DNA of 64,000 bases from J014 sp964486055 (GTDB lineage: Bacteria > Acidobacteriota > Blastocatellia > Pyrinomonadales > Pyrinomonadaceae): positions 240,326-304,325 of the forward strand of contig CAZALE010000003.1 of the NCBI GenBank assembly GCA_964486055.1, written 5' to 3'. The notes beneath the pieces were generated by a model. The model was not told the DNA's origin and did no database searches. It saw only the letters and a list, made by a program, of their open reading frames with translations. Position numbers and translations under genes: made by a program. Positions 8,345-16,473 of this stretch are shown here, one piece after another (position 1 is the first letter of the stretch; each line of letters opens with the position of its first letter).

Positions 8345-10511
8345 CCTGTAGATCTTTTCTTTCTCTGAGTTTATTTTCCAGCGTTTTTATCCATTTTTCA
8401 ATCCATCTTCTATCAGTCTCGGATAGTTTGCGGTTACCGAAACGTACTTCGTTGTATTTTTCAGTAATCTTTACAACCTCTGGAATCCCTGTCGAGAGAG
8501 CAAATTCAAGTGGGGTTTGAGACGAGTCACGCCAGAAGCCATTTTTTTCTAATAACTCAAGCGTTCTATCGTAGAAGTCTACGATGCTTGCATTATACGC
8601 TCCAAAAAGTCTGTGCTTGAGTCTTAAAAGTAGATTCAATATGTCAAGTTTCCTTAGAAGCAAACGAAGCCCGAACATAAATATGACTGCAAAGCAAACA
8701 TAAAGAAGTGACTTCAAAGCCGTTTTTAAACTAGCTCTCAAACCTCTCTGACCGCTTATATTTTCCCACCAATCACTCAGTTGATATCTCAAGAAAAGAA
8801 TCCAAGAATCGATTTTTCCTTGAGTGCTTCTCAGACTACTCTGAACGTTTGTAAAAAGTGATTTTTGCTCTTGGTTATCATATGCTATGACATACTGAAT
8901 CCAAATCGCCTCCAGAGCTTCTAGATAGTTATTTACCCTACCGATAATTGCATAGTTAGAAACTCCCTGACTATTTCTGCCAGCTAAGGGAGTCGGATCG
9001 AAAGCTATCCATGTGTTTTCTCCCGGAAAATATACCTCAACCCACGCATGAGCATTCCGTTGACGCACTATGTACATTTGCGCCGTCTCGTTGTACTCTC
9101 CACTCTGAAAACCTGTTACCACTCGTGTAGCGATCCCTTGAGTTCTCAACATTATCGCCATCGCTGTGGCAAAGTATTCACAATGTCCTTCACGAACATT
9201 GAATAGAAAATCTGCTAACGGATCGCTACCACTTACCTTTAAATCCAGCGTGTAACCAAAATTTTCCTGTAAATACCTCTCGATAGCTTGCGCCTTATCA
9301 TAACGAGTAGAGGCATTAGCCTCTTTAATCACCTTCTCCGCTAGAAATGAGATGCGAGGATCCATGTAGTCAGGTAATTGCAGATAGCGAGAATGTTGTA
9401 ATGAATATGGGGAGTTATCAGAGCGTAAATCTTCAATTTTGGGCGTAGAGATATCAGAAAAAACCTTGTAAGAAAACCTCTCTGTTCCGGAGCGCGCCAC
9501 GCTTATTGAGCCTTCTGCATCTTTATTTATCAGCTTAAAAGCTCCTTGAATGGCAACTGGTCGCCATAATGCAAATAAAACCGGAGTATCCAGTGGCTCG
9601 AGATAGATCGTCTGAGTTACTAAATCCGTAGCTTCATCTGCTCCATCAACTACGAAAAAGTCTGAATCGGTCTTTACAAAAGGCTCGCTATAGCTTTTGC
9701 GTGTTTTATACCAATTGAGTTTATCAAAATAATCCAGCGCTACTCCCCGCCACTTTATATCGATCGGTCTCGAATTATTTTCGATACGTACACGCATGAC
9801 CACGTCTTCTCTTTGTTGAATACGTGCTATCTGTCCTAACCTTATCGAGTCGGAGAATCCTGTTACAACTCCCTCAGTCAATCCTGCGCCAATTCCAGCA
9901 CCACCAAAACGCGGAATCATGAAAAATACGGGAATAGCTACGAAAAATATCGTGATTAAGATAAAAGCCGAGATTCTGAATAATTTGAAGGAAAATCCTT
10001 TAGGAATTTTTACTTCGGAGGTTGAAGATAAATTCTCAATGCTTCTCTTTATTTCAAATGATATGATGGCACAGATTGTCATCAATAAATAGAGAATAAG
10101 TGAGACCGTAAATAAAGGCGTGATACTGAGTCCTGCGGAGAGTAGAATCTCAAAGAAAGATATCATGTATATGAAAAACCAATCTCGATTGGATTTTCTT
10201 TGCAGAAGTTTTATGGTGGCTAGCGTCAGTATAAGTTTCGAAAGACTAGCAGCCGCAGCTGTTTCTCTAGTAAAGAAACCTAAATGATATCTCCAATCGA
10301 GATAAAAAAGAGGCAAGCATATTAGGATCAGGATCAAAGCCGCTCTTTCAGAAAGTTGCCATCTAGTATCCTCTATGTGCCAAGCTACGATAAATACAAT
10401 CAGGAAAATAATAGCGAGCAAAGGACTAACTCCGCCTGTCACAAGCAATGACAAAAGCCCAGAAGTAGCCACCCCATAAGAACTGATCTTGAATAGTCGC
10501 TCGAAATTCAT
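8289..10511 (-). CDS. TgpA-like membrane transglutaminase-domain protein
   Basis: 740-aa protein of the TgpA type. The N-terminal part (residues 1-210) has several membrane helices (DUF3488 region), followed by a periplasmic transglutaminase-like cysteine-protease core, another membrane helix near residue 610, and a C-terminal cytoplasmic DUF4129-like tail. Catalytic residues are seen as Cys in GHCEYFATAM (~442), His in RNAHAWVEVY (~487), and Asp in WIAFDPTPLAG (~504). In other bacteria such genes often sit with a MoxR ATPase and a DUF58 protein; here neither is adjacent. The gene runs into the SpoU gene downstream and begins 13 bases after the polymerase-like gene ends, so the three may form one transcript. 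Physiological substrate unknown. Confidence 0.88.
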   Translation of the reverse strand: MNFERLFKISSYGVATSGLLSLLVTGGVSPLLAIIFLIVFIVAWHIEDTRWQLSERAALILILICLPLFYLDWRYHLGFFTRETAAAASLSKLILTLATIKLLQRKSNRDWFFIYMISFFEILLSAGLSITPLFTVSLILYLLMTICAIISFEIKRSIENLSSTSEVKIPKGFSFKLFRISAFILITIFFVAIPVFFMIPRFGGAGIGAGLTEGVVTGFSDSIRLGQIARIQQREDVVMRVRIENNSRPIDIKWRGVALDYFDKLNWYKTRKSYSEPFVKTDSDFFVVDGADEATDLVTQTIYLEPLDTPVLFALWRPVAIQGAFKLINKDAEGSISVARSGTERFSYKVFSDISTPKIEDLRSDNSPYSLQHSRYLQLPDYMDPRISFLAEKVIKEANASTRYDKAQAIERYLQENFGYTLDLKVSGSDPLADFLFNVREGHCEYFATAMAIMLRTQGIATRVVTGFQSGEYNETAQMYIVRQRNAHAWVEVYFPGENTWIAFDPTPLAGRNSQGVSNYAIIGRVNNYLEALEAIWIQYVIAYDNQEQKSLFTNVQSSLRSTQGKIDSWILFLRYQLSDWWENISGQRGLRASLKTALKSLLYVCFAVIFMFGLRLLLRKLDILNLLLRLKHRLFGAYNASIVDFYDRTLELLEKNGFWRDSSQTPLEFALSTGIPEVVKITEKYNEVRFGNRKLSETDRRWIEKWIKTLENKLRERKDLQDVENHKQRKSQDKTSASR

Positions 10512-10524
10512 TCCCTGCCCCTAT

Positions 10525-12297
10525 TCATATTTCCCAAAAATCACCAGCAATTAAAGTGACATTAATTGGAACGCCAGATAGATACTCAGCTGCTCTTTTT
10601 TTCATTAAATCTCTGACTAACGCATTAATCGCTTCAACGTCATCTGATCCACATTCAATTATGAACCCGTGCTGAAATACCCCGATGAGTTTAGCCGAGG
10701 TATCAGCCAAGTTTTCGTGTAATGCACTTAAAGAGCGCTTTATTAGGTCAGCTATGAGTGATTGAATAGCAAAAACCTGCGCATAGCGTCTGAGTGCTTT
10801 TCTCTTATTAGCACCATCAAGTTTAGGTCTGTAAAGCCTACCGGAAAGAGACCGACAAAGTTTCTCATCCTCGACCCTTTGGGTAAGTTTTTCAAGCCAT
10901 AACTTAACTTTAGGATAGGCTGAGAAGTAAAGGTTCATCAATTTATTAGCATTTTCTTGCGTTGTGCCTGTAATATCAGCCAGAAAAGATGCTCCAGCTC
11001 CATATACAATTGCCATGTTCAAGCGTCTAACCAAAGAAATATGATCTGGAGTGATGTTGTTTCCATTAGTCCCAAAAATTTGAGCAGCAATCTCACGATG
11101 AGGATTTTCCACATCTTTTAAAGCCTCGATCAGTTTTCCTTCATCTGACAAAAAAGCCAGAGTTCTTAACTCTAAATCTTCATATTTAGCGGTTACTATC
11201 TTTTTGCCTTCCGGAGCTACGAAGCAAGCGCGGTAGTCGCTGGGTATTTGTTGCAAATTAGGCTTATTCGACTTTATGTAGCCAGCTGTATTGCCTATCT
11301 GACGATAGTCGCAATGTACTCTATTCGTTTTTTGCTTTATCGAAGCCAAAAAGTTCTTACCAAAGTCCGTAAGAGTTTTTTGTAATGATTGATATTCGAT
11401 CAGAGAGTTAAGCTGTGGAAAATCCGTAGATATCTTTCGCAGCGCCCTCATTTTACCCGAAACGGCCGGTATTTGTATTCCTAATTCACTTAATAAGCCA
11501 TTTAGCTGAGATTGATCTTCTAGATCAATCTGAATTTTAGTTGAGAATAGGGATTTTTGCGATAGAAGTCTCGCTAATGCAGATTTAAGTTCTTCCTCAA
11601 CATTTTTTTTACGCTGATGCGTATTCTCTAATTTCTCTTCCCATAGAATCTTATCTACATGCATCCCATTCATCTCCATGACAGAAAGAGGAACTACAGC
11701 GTCAAATTCAAGCCCAGCCACTTTCATCATTGCCTCATTCAACAACAGCTCCTCTAACTTCTTACCAAGCCTGTAAGCCATAAGCGCATCAGCTGCAGCA
11801 TACCTAAGTTGAGATTCGGTGAGCTCAGGATTGCTCCAGTCCGATGATTGCTCACTTTTGTCAACCTCTACCTGAAGAAAATTTAATGATGCCTCCGCTA
11901 AACTATGCCTTTTTTCTTGATCCCCAGCCGCCAGTAAAATACTGGCTAACATTGTATCAAAAACACCTGCAACCTCCACTCCAAGATGATGTTTTATCCA
12001 TTTAACATCAAACTTCGCATTGTGAATAAATTTGATCTTTGTTTTATCGGACAATAAACGGCGCAGAGGGGCTAAAGTTTCATTATCTCCCGGAGCGATC
12101 ATCTCACTGAACGCATCTAGATCGATAACCACAGTAGTTCTTCCATTACTCATTTGTATTAAGCGCAACCTGCCAAGGTGAGGATCAAAACTAGTCGTCT
12201 CAGTATCTAAGCCGATAGCGGGCTCGGAATCAAATATCTCATCACACACTTTTCGCAGTTGCTCTTCAGTCTTGACTAATTGAAAATAAACTTCCAT
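10525..12297 (-). CDS. DNA polymerase I-like protein: active-looking 3'-5' exonuclease fused to a degenerate polymerase domain
   Basis: 590-aa protein with Klenow-fragment layout. Residues 1-200 are a DEDDy exonuclease with all motifs intact: LDTET (~30), HNAKFD (~93) and YAAADA (~167). The rest aligns along its length with the family A polymerase fold, but the catalytic positions have changed. Motif A reads TAKYEDLELR where Pol I has ADYSQIELR, so the metal-binding Asp is Lys371. Motif B reads RRLNMAIVYG, replacing the nucleotide-binding Lys and Phe with Arg and Met. Motif C reads FQHGFIIE instead of VHDE, so Asp and Glu become Gly544 and Phe545. Polymerisation looks impossible, while nuclease and DNA binding remain plausible. 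The start is the ATG at 12295-12297; a longer frame to 12390 adds unlike residues over the promoter region. Confidence 0.88.
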   Translation of the reverse strand: MEVYFQLVKTEEQLRKVCDEIFDSEPAIGLDTETTSFDPHLGRLRLIQMSNGRTTVVIDLDAFSEMIAPGDNETLAPLRRLLSDKTKIKFIHNAKFDVKWIKHHLGVEVAGVFDTMLASILLAAGDQEKRHSLAEASLNFLQVEVDKSEQSSDWSNPELTESQLRYAAADALMAYRLGKKLEELLLNEAMMKVAGLEFDAVVPLSVMEMNGMHVDKILWEEKLENTHQRKKNVEEELKSALARLLSQKSLFSTKIQIDLEDQSQLNGLLSELGIQIPAVSGKMRALRKISTDFPQLNSLIEYQSLQKTLTDFGKNFLASIKQKTNRVHCDYRQIGNTAGYIKSNKPNLQQIPSDYRACFVAPEGKKIVTAKYEDLELRTLAFLSDEGKLIEALKDVENPHREIAAQIFGTNGNNITPDHISLVRRLNMAIVYGAGASFLADITGTTQENANKLMNLYFSAYPKVKLWLEKLTQRVEDEKLCRSLSGRLYRPKLDGANKRKALRRYAQVFAIQSLIADLIKRSLSALHENLADTSAKLIGVFQHGFIIECGSDDVEAINALVRDLMKKRAAEYLSGVPINVTLIAGDFWEI

Positions 12298-12346
12298 AAT
12301 CCAAAAATAAATCGAAACCCAAAAAAAACAAAATTGTTTAGGGCCA

Positions 12347-12414
12347 TTGACAGTTTTGTTTTTTTCTACATAATCATAATTTGCAAGCAACGTAGAAAAT
12401 CTTTGAAAGGAGGT
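12347..12414 (+). promoter_or_regulatory. Sigma70-type promoter and strong RBS of the LysW-like gene
   Basis: TTGACA at 12347-12352, a 16-base spacer, and CATAAT at 12369-12374 make a near-consensus housekeeping promoter reading toward the small zinc-ribbon gene. A perfect Shine-Dalgarno, AAAGGAGGT at 12406-12414, stands nine bases before the ATG. The polymerase-like gene is transcribed divergently from the same 126-base interval. Confidence 0.7.
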
Positions 12415-12423
12415 TGAACACTA

Positions 12424-12651
12424 ATGCCTACGGGAATATGTCCTGAATGTGATGAAGAAGTATACATTGATCCGGATCTAGAGCAAGGAGAAGTTATAAC
12501 GTGTGAACAATGCGGAATTGAATTGGAAATAATAAATACATCACCCGTTGAACTAGGTCTCTACGAAGGTTATATGGATGAAGAACCTGATGAATATGAC
12601 GACGAATTGATTGATTACGAAAGCTTTGATTATGAAGATGATCGTTACTGA
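12424..12651 (+). CDS. LysW-like zinc-ribbon amino-group carrier homologue
   Basis: 75-aa acidic protein. The N-terminal half is a zinc ribbon with CPEC (residues 6-9) and CEQC (27-30) and the spacing and surrounding sequence of LysW/ArgW, the carrier protein onto which 2-aminoadipate or glutamate is loaded for lysine or ornithine synthesis. Known LysW ends in a short EDWGE tail whose last Glu is the attachment point. Here the tail is a longer Asp/Glu/Tyr-rich stretch ending EDDRY, so canonical loading is doubtful. No lysine or arginine synthesis gene is near. The strong promoter and RBS suggest high expression. It overlaps the end of the convergent VWA gene by seven bases. Confidence 0.7.
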   Translation: MPTGICPECDEEVYIDPDLEQGEVITCEQCGIELEIINTSPVELGLYEGYMDEEPDEYDDELIDYESFDYEDDRY

Positions 12652-13604
12652 ATCGGAAATTTGTATCCTTTACGGCTCTGTTTGATTCTGTAATTTTTTT
12701 CTCTAGTCCTTATGATAATTTCCCTAAATTTGCCATCTTGCTTGCTCTCTTCGGAAGGGTAGAGAGCAAGCAAGTATGAACCTGTGATTTCAGCGAATAA
12801 TGACTTTATCATTGTCTGCAGTTCTTCTTCTGTAGGATAAAATACTTTACCACCAGTTTTCTCAACTAAACCGCTGGCTTCAAGTGGCGTCATCAATGGT
12901 TTACTGCTCCTTTGCAACGTTGAATAAGAAGGCAAAATGATCGAATACACAGTGGTTTGAGTCTGATTTGCTCTCTCAATCACAGTCTCTGGAGAAACTA
13001 TGTCTCCCACGGGGAAACCATCTGTCACGAGTACAACAACCCTACGAGCGAATTTTTTATCTGCATGCGGGAGCTCCTTTTCCAAAACCCTTATGGCGAA
13101 ATCAGTAGCATCATAAGCATGTGTGGAAAGCCCATCCCTATCCTTTTCCAGTCTGGTGAAAGCTTTCTTAATCCTATCTGCTCGATTCGTTAGTGGTAAA
13201 ATCAACTTCACCCTCATTCCGAAGCTTATCACTGAAAAATAAGAACGGTAGTTCACCAACTCCTCGGTTAATTTATTAACTACAAACCTGAGTCTTTCTA
13301 ATTCTTGTTCGGTCATACTACCAGAAACATCGAGAGCAAAGACAATTGCTAGCGGCCTCCCATTTGCGCCACGAGTCACCGGCTCGAAGAAGTCTACTTT
13401 TCTTTCAATACCGTTTTCAAAAACCTGAAAATCTTGGGCACTCAACCCCGTCACCGGCTTTCCAGTATCATCGGTCACTGATATCTCAAAATTTATGAGG
13501 TCAGTCTCTACACGTATTACTGGATCAGTTTGCGCTTCAGAAATTCCACCACAGAAAGATAGAATTAAAAATAAAGGCAGATATTTACGTTTCCTAGAAA
13601 ACAT
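12645..13604 (-). CDS. Secreted VWA-domain protein (acidobacterial VWFA-related type)
   Basis: Von Willebrand factor A protein of the kind annotated as VWFA-related Acidobacterial domain. I choose the ATG at 13602-13604, which has AAGGAG just upstream and gives about 319 aa beginning with a clear signal peptide (basic start, LPLFLILSFCGG, cleavage near SEAQ). A short domain with FQVFENG follows. The metal-dependent adhesion site DVSGSMTEQE (DxSxS) lies near residue 95, with a distal TDGFP loop. Expected to act outside the cytoplasmic membrane in protein binding or assembly; partners unknown. A paralogue is at 40891-42186. Confidence 0.85.
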   Translation of the reverse strand: MFSRKRKYLPLFLILSFCGGISEAQTDPVIRVETDLINFEISVTDDTGKPVTGLSAQDFQVFENGIERKVDFFEPVTRGANGRPLAIVFALDVSGSMTEQELERLRFVVNKLTEELVNYRSYFSVISFGMRVKLILPLTNRADRIKKAFTRLEKDRDGLSTHAYDATDFAIRVLEKELPHADKKFARRVVVLVTDGFPVGDIVSPETVIERANQTQTTVYSIILPSYSTLQRSSKPLMTPLEASGLVEKTGGKVFYPTEEELQTMIKSLFAEITGSYLLALYPSEESKQDGKFREIIIRTREKNYRIKQSRKGYKFPIQ

Positions 13605-13768
13605 TTGCCACTCCTTTAAATTTTCTAATCCAACGTCTCTTATGTCAATCAATCATCGAGATCAATCACTTTGAGTAGAATTGAATCAATTCATTCAATT
13701 TGAATTCAGACTCATTGCCACAACTTTCGTAAAAGGTTTGAAAACTAAGCTAAAAAACATTTTTTAAT

Positions 13769-13784
13769 TGGCACAAACTGTGCT
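13769..13784 (+). promoter_or_regulatory. Possible sigma-54 promoter (or small palindromic operator)
   Basis: TTGGCAC-N5-GTGCT: the GG and GC elements are 12 bases apart, as in the -24/-12 consensus TGGCAC-N5-TTGCW, with one mismatch in the -12 block. The same bases form GCACA-AAC-TGTGC, so an operator or hairpin is the competing reading. The c-di-GMP enzyme gene starts 82 bases downstream. The interval 13605-13866 holds no gene. Confidence 0.35.
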
Positions 13785-13866
13785 AATATTCTAAGAGCTC
13801 TTCGTGGTATGAGTAGGGGAGAGGGAGCTATGACGCGAAAACTCTATAGATGCGGGGTTAGGAACC

Positions 13867-16272
13867 ATGAAGAACGAAGAGCGATTTTATTTGATTCTTT
13901 TCTCGTCGATACTGTTCTGCGCTGCTATAGTGTTGATCTTTGGAAAGAATGATTTTGTCTCGTTAGACCGTTTTTCCACTATACTTATTACCTGTCTTAC
14001 ATATGTAACGATCGATCATACATCATTCAAGGTCCCTCTAATTCGAGGTAGAGAGGCACCTCGCTTCTGCATCGAAAAAGCACTTTTATTTTGGGTGATA
14101 ATGTGGGCAGGCATTTCGGGGGCCGCTATGTTGTGCCTTGCAAGATTGACCTATTGCGCAGTAACTTTAAATGTAAACACCTCTAGAAAAACCAATGAAA
14201 TCACGAACGAAATACTAAAAGCAATTGTTGCTCTTTTAACCGCAGCTTCATTTTCGATCCTATACATCGATCTTAAGAACGTTTTATTTAACAGCGATAA
14301 AGAAAATGCTTTGGTCAGTATTTTTGTTATCTCTATTATCAACTACTTGATTACTGATTTATTGCAGAGGCTCACTGAGAGATTTTCTTATGACAATGAA
14401 AACTACGCGAGCATTCTTGATAATCTGTTTAATTTTGCCTGCGCAATCCTGATTGTAGAGCTTTTCAGATTTTTAAATCAAAATTTCCTGATTTTCCTTC
14501 TGTTTAGCATAATCCTCTCAAAACTAGTGCTACTTGAGAGAAAATACCGCTCGAAATTAAGGAGAAATGAAAGGTCCAAGGAAACGTATTATAAATTGGT
14601 GGAGGCGCTCAGCAATGCAGTAGATGCACGTGATCATGAAAACTTCGGACATTTAAAGCGAGTGCAGATCTATGCGCTGGGCTTAGCTGATATCCTAAAT
14701 TTAAGTCAGTCTGAAAAGGAGGCAATAAAGTTAGGTGCTCTTTTACATGATATCGGCAAATTGAGTGTCCCTGAATATATACTTAAAAAGACGAGTAGAC
14801 TTACCCCATCAGAAGAGGAAAGAATAAAAAATGCACCTTTAGTCACGGCTTCCATATTGGAGCAAGTTCCATTTGACGTTCCAGTAGTCGAAACCGTAAA
14901 GCATATTTATGAAAGATGGGACGGTAAGGGCTATCCAGACGGATTGCAAAGGCAAGATATACCCCTGACATCGAGAATACTAGCAATTGCGAACGCTTAT
15001 GATGCGATCACTAGCGATCGACCTTTTAGATTAGCTTTCTCACAGGAAAAAGCCAGACAATTTTTGTTATTCAACGCCGGAAGGATGTTTGATCCGCAAC
15101 TTGTCGATCTATTTTTACGCAATCTCCCGAGTTTTAAAGCCCAAATTGAAAATGAGATGGATAATGTTACTGAGACAAATGGCACTTTAGATAGCACTCT
15201 GGACGCACAGCTACAAAAAATTAGTTCGGCTAGTCAGGAAAATTTCGCTTTACATGAGATAGCAAGAATTTCAACTAAGGTTTCTAATTTTAATCTCAAT
15301 GACACTTTATCATCGATCGCAGATAGGGTTTGGAAATTGATTCCATTCGACACCTGCATTATTTGCCTGATAGATAAGGAAGGATCTGCCACTATTGTCT
15401 ATGCGACTGGAAAAAATAAAGAAAAATTAGAGGGAAAGAAGATAAAAATCGGAATTGGAGTCACTGGATTCGTCCTGAGAGAAGGTCAAGCGGTTGTAAA
15501 CGCTGATCCAGCTGAGGATTTCTTACTTTTTGATCTTGATTCTACCGATTACAAAACAATGATGGCCTTTCCCATTATTCCCAAAAATAAGGAAGTACTG
15601 GGAACAGTTTCATTTTATTCGACACAAATAGAACTATATGACAAGGATCATGAAAGAATAGCTCGAGCACTGCTAGAGACTATCTCCGAAATAATGGCAC
15701 AAAGACTCCACTTGATGGAAACTGAAAATAAAGCACTTACAGATCCAATGACAGGACTTCCAAACGCGAGAGCTTTAGAAAAGCACATAGGTATTAAAAT
15801 CACAGCCGCACAGCAGACTAACTCGGAATTTCATGTTTTAATGCTCGATTTGGATGGTTTCAAAAATGTCAATGATTCTTTCGGTCATAAAGTTGGCGAT
15901 GCCGTTCTTTGTCAAATATCTCAACTACTGAGGCAACAACTAAGAGAAACTGATTTCTTAGCCAGATACGCGGGTGATGAGTTCATAATCGTGACCGCCG
16001 ATATCTCACTCGAGGAAGCTAGAATTTTAGCAAAGCGAATAGAAGAGTCTATTTACAAATACAGCTTACCATTAGGTCATGGAAAAGAAGCAAATGTGGG
16101 CATAAGCATTGGGATAGCAAGTTTTCCAAGAGATGGAGATTCGATTGACCAACTCATAGTCGCGGCCGATCGAGCCATGTATAGTGTAAAGAAAATGCAT
16201 AAGCAAACCCAACGATTAATTTTAGAGACTCAGTCTTTCATAGAGGTAGATGAAAGGAGCGTTATAGCATAG
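13867..16272 (+). CDS. Membrane HD-GYP / GAF / GGDEF cyclic-di-GMP protein
   Basis: 801-aa signalling protein. Residues 1-225 carry about five membrane helices. An HD-GYP phosphodiesterase domain follows, with HLKRVQ, LLHDIGK (~295), and WDGKGYPDG (~355). A GAF sensor occupies roughly 465-615, then a diguanylate cyclase domain has RYAGDEF (~702) in place of GGDEF, a variant still usually active. Both synthesis and breakdown of c-di-GMP are therefore encoded in one chain, and the GAF and membrane domains presumably decide which dominates. It is transcribed alone, preceded by a long leader and followed by strong hairpins. Possible sigma-54 control is discussed at 13769. Confidence 0.9.
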   Translation: MKNEERFYLILFSSILFCAAIVLIFGKNDFVSLDRFSTILITCLTYVTIDHTSFKVPLIRGREAPRFCIEKALLFWVIMWAGISGAAMLCLARLTYCAVTLNVNTSRKTNEITNEILKAIVALLTAASFSILYIDLKNVLFNSDKENALVSIFVISIINYLITDLLQRLTERFSYDNENYASILDNLFNFACAILIVELFRFLNQNFLIFLLFSIILSKLVLLERKYRSKLRRNERSKETYYKLVEALSNAVDARDHENFGHLKRVQIYALGLADILNLSQSEKEAIKLGALLHDIGKLSVPEYILKKTSRLTPSEEERIKNAPLVTASILEQVPFDVPVVETVKHIYERWDGKGYPDGLQRQDIPLTSRILAIANAYDAITSDRPFRLAFSQEKARQFLLFNAGRMFDPQLVDLFLRNLPSFKAQIENEMDNVTETNGTLDSTLDAQLQKISSASQENFALHEIARISTKVSNFNLNDTLSSIADRVWKLIPFDTCIICLIDKEGSATIVYATGKNKEKLEGKKIKIGIGVTGFVLREGQAVVNADPAEDFLLFDLDSTDYKTMMAFPIIPKNKEVLGTVSFYSTQIELYDKDHERIARALLETISEIMAQRLHLMETENKALTDPMTGLPNARALEKHIGIKITAAQQTNSEFHVLMLDLDGFKNVNDSFGHKVGDAVLCQISQLLRQQLRETDFLARYAGDEFIIVTADISLEEARILAKRIEESIYKYSLPLGHGKEANVGISIGIASFPRDGDSIDQLIVAADRAMYSVKKMHKQTQRLILETQSFIEVDERSVIA

Positions 16273-16304
16273 TCAAAACCCTCGTTCATTTGTTACTGTA
16301 TGTG

Positions 16305-16331
16305 AAAAGCGCCCAACGCAGGGGCGCTTTT
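16305..16331 (+). terminator. Intrinsic terminator after the c-di-GMP gene
   Basis: Ten-base arms AAAAGCGCCC and GGGCGCTTTT around a 7-base loop. The symmetric A/T ends let it work in both directions, suitable between convergent genes. Confidence 0.8.
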
Positions 16332-16365
16332 CTCTAAGGGGAGAGACCTTAAGTCTCTATGGAGG

Positions 16366-16392
16366 CCGTCATATAAGTGACGGTATTTTTAT
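16366..16392 (+). terminator. Second hairpin with T-rich tail
   Basis: CCGTCA (16366-16371) pairs with TGACGG (16378-16383) and is followed by TATTTTTAT. Another small hairpin, AGAGAC/GTCTCT, lies between it and the first terminator at 16342-16358. Confidence 0.55.
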
Positions 16393-16431
16393 TATGCTAA
16401 CATTTAAGGAATCTGTCAACAATAAAATTCG

Positions 16432-16444
16432 GGGAGTAACTCCC
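16432..16444 (-). terminator. Short terminator after the AidB-like gene
   Basis: On the minus strand GGGAG-TTA-CTCCC is followed by CGAATTTTATT. It lies 30 bases beyond the stop of the acyl-CoA dehydrogenase gene. Confidence 0.5.
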
Positions 16445-16473
16445 TAAGCTTTTAGAGCTGTAAACCGTAAAAT

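Noticed and set aside
13800..13866. c-di-GMP (GEMM-I) riboswitch before the HD-GYP/GGDEF gene
   Set aside because: GACGC-AAA and GCGGGGTTA look similar to parts of the consensus, but the helices between them do not form and the element is too short.
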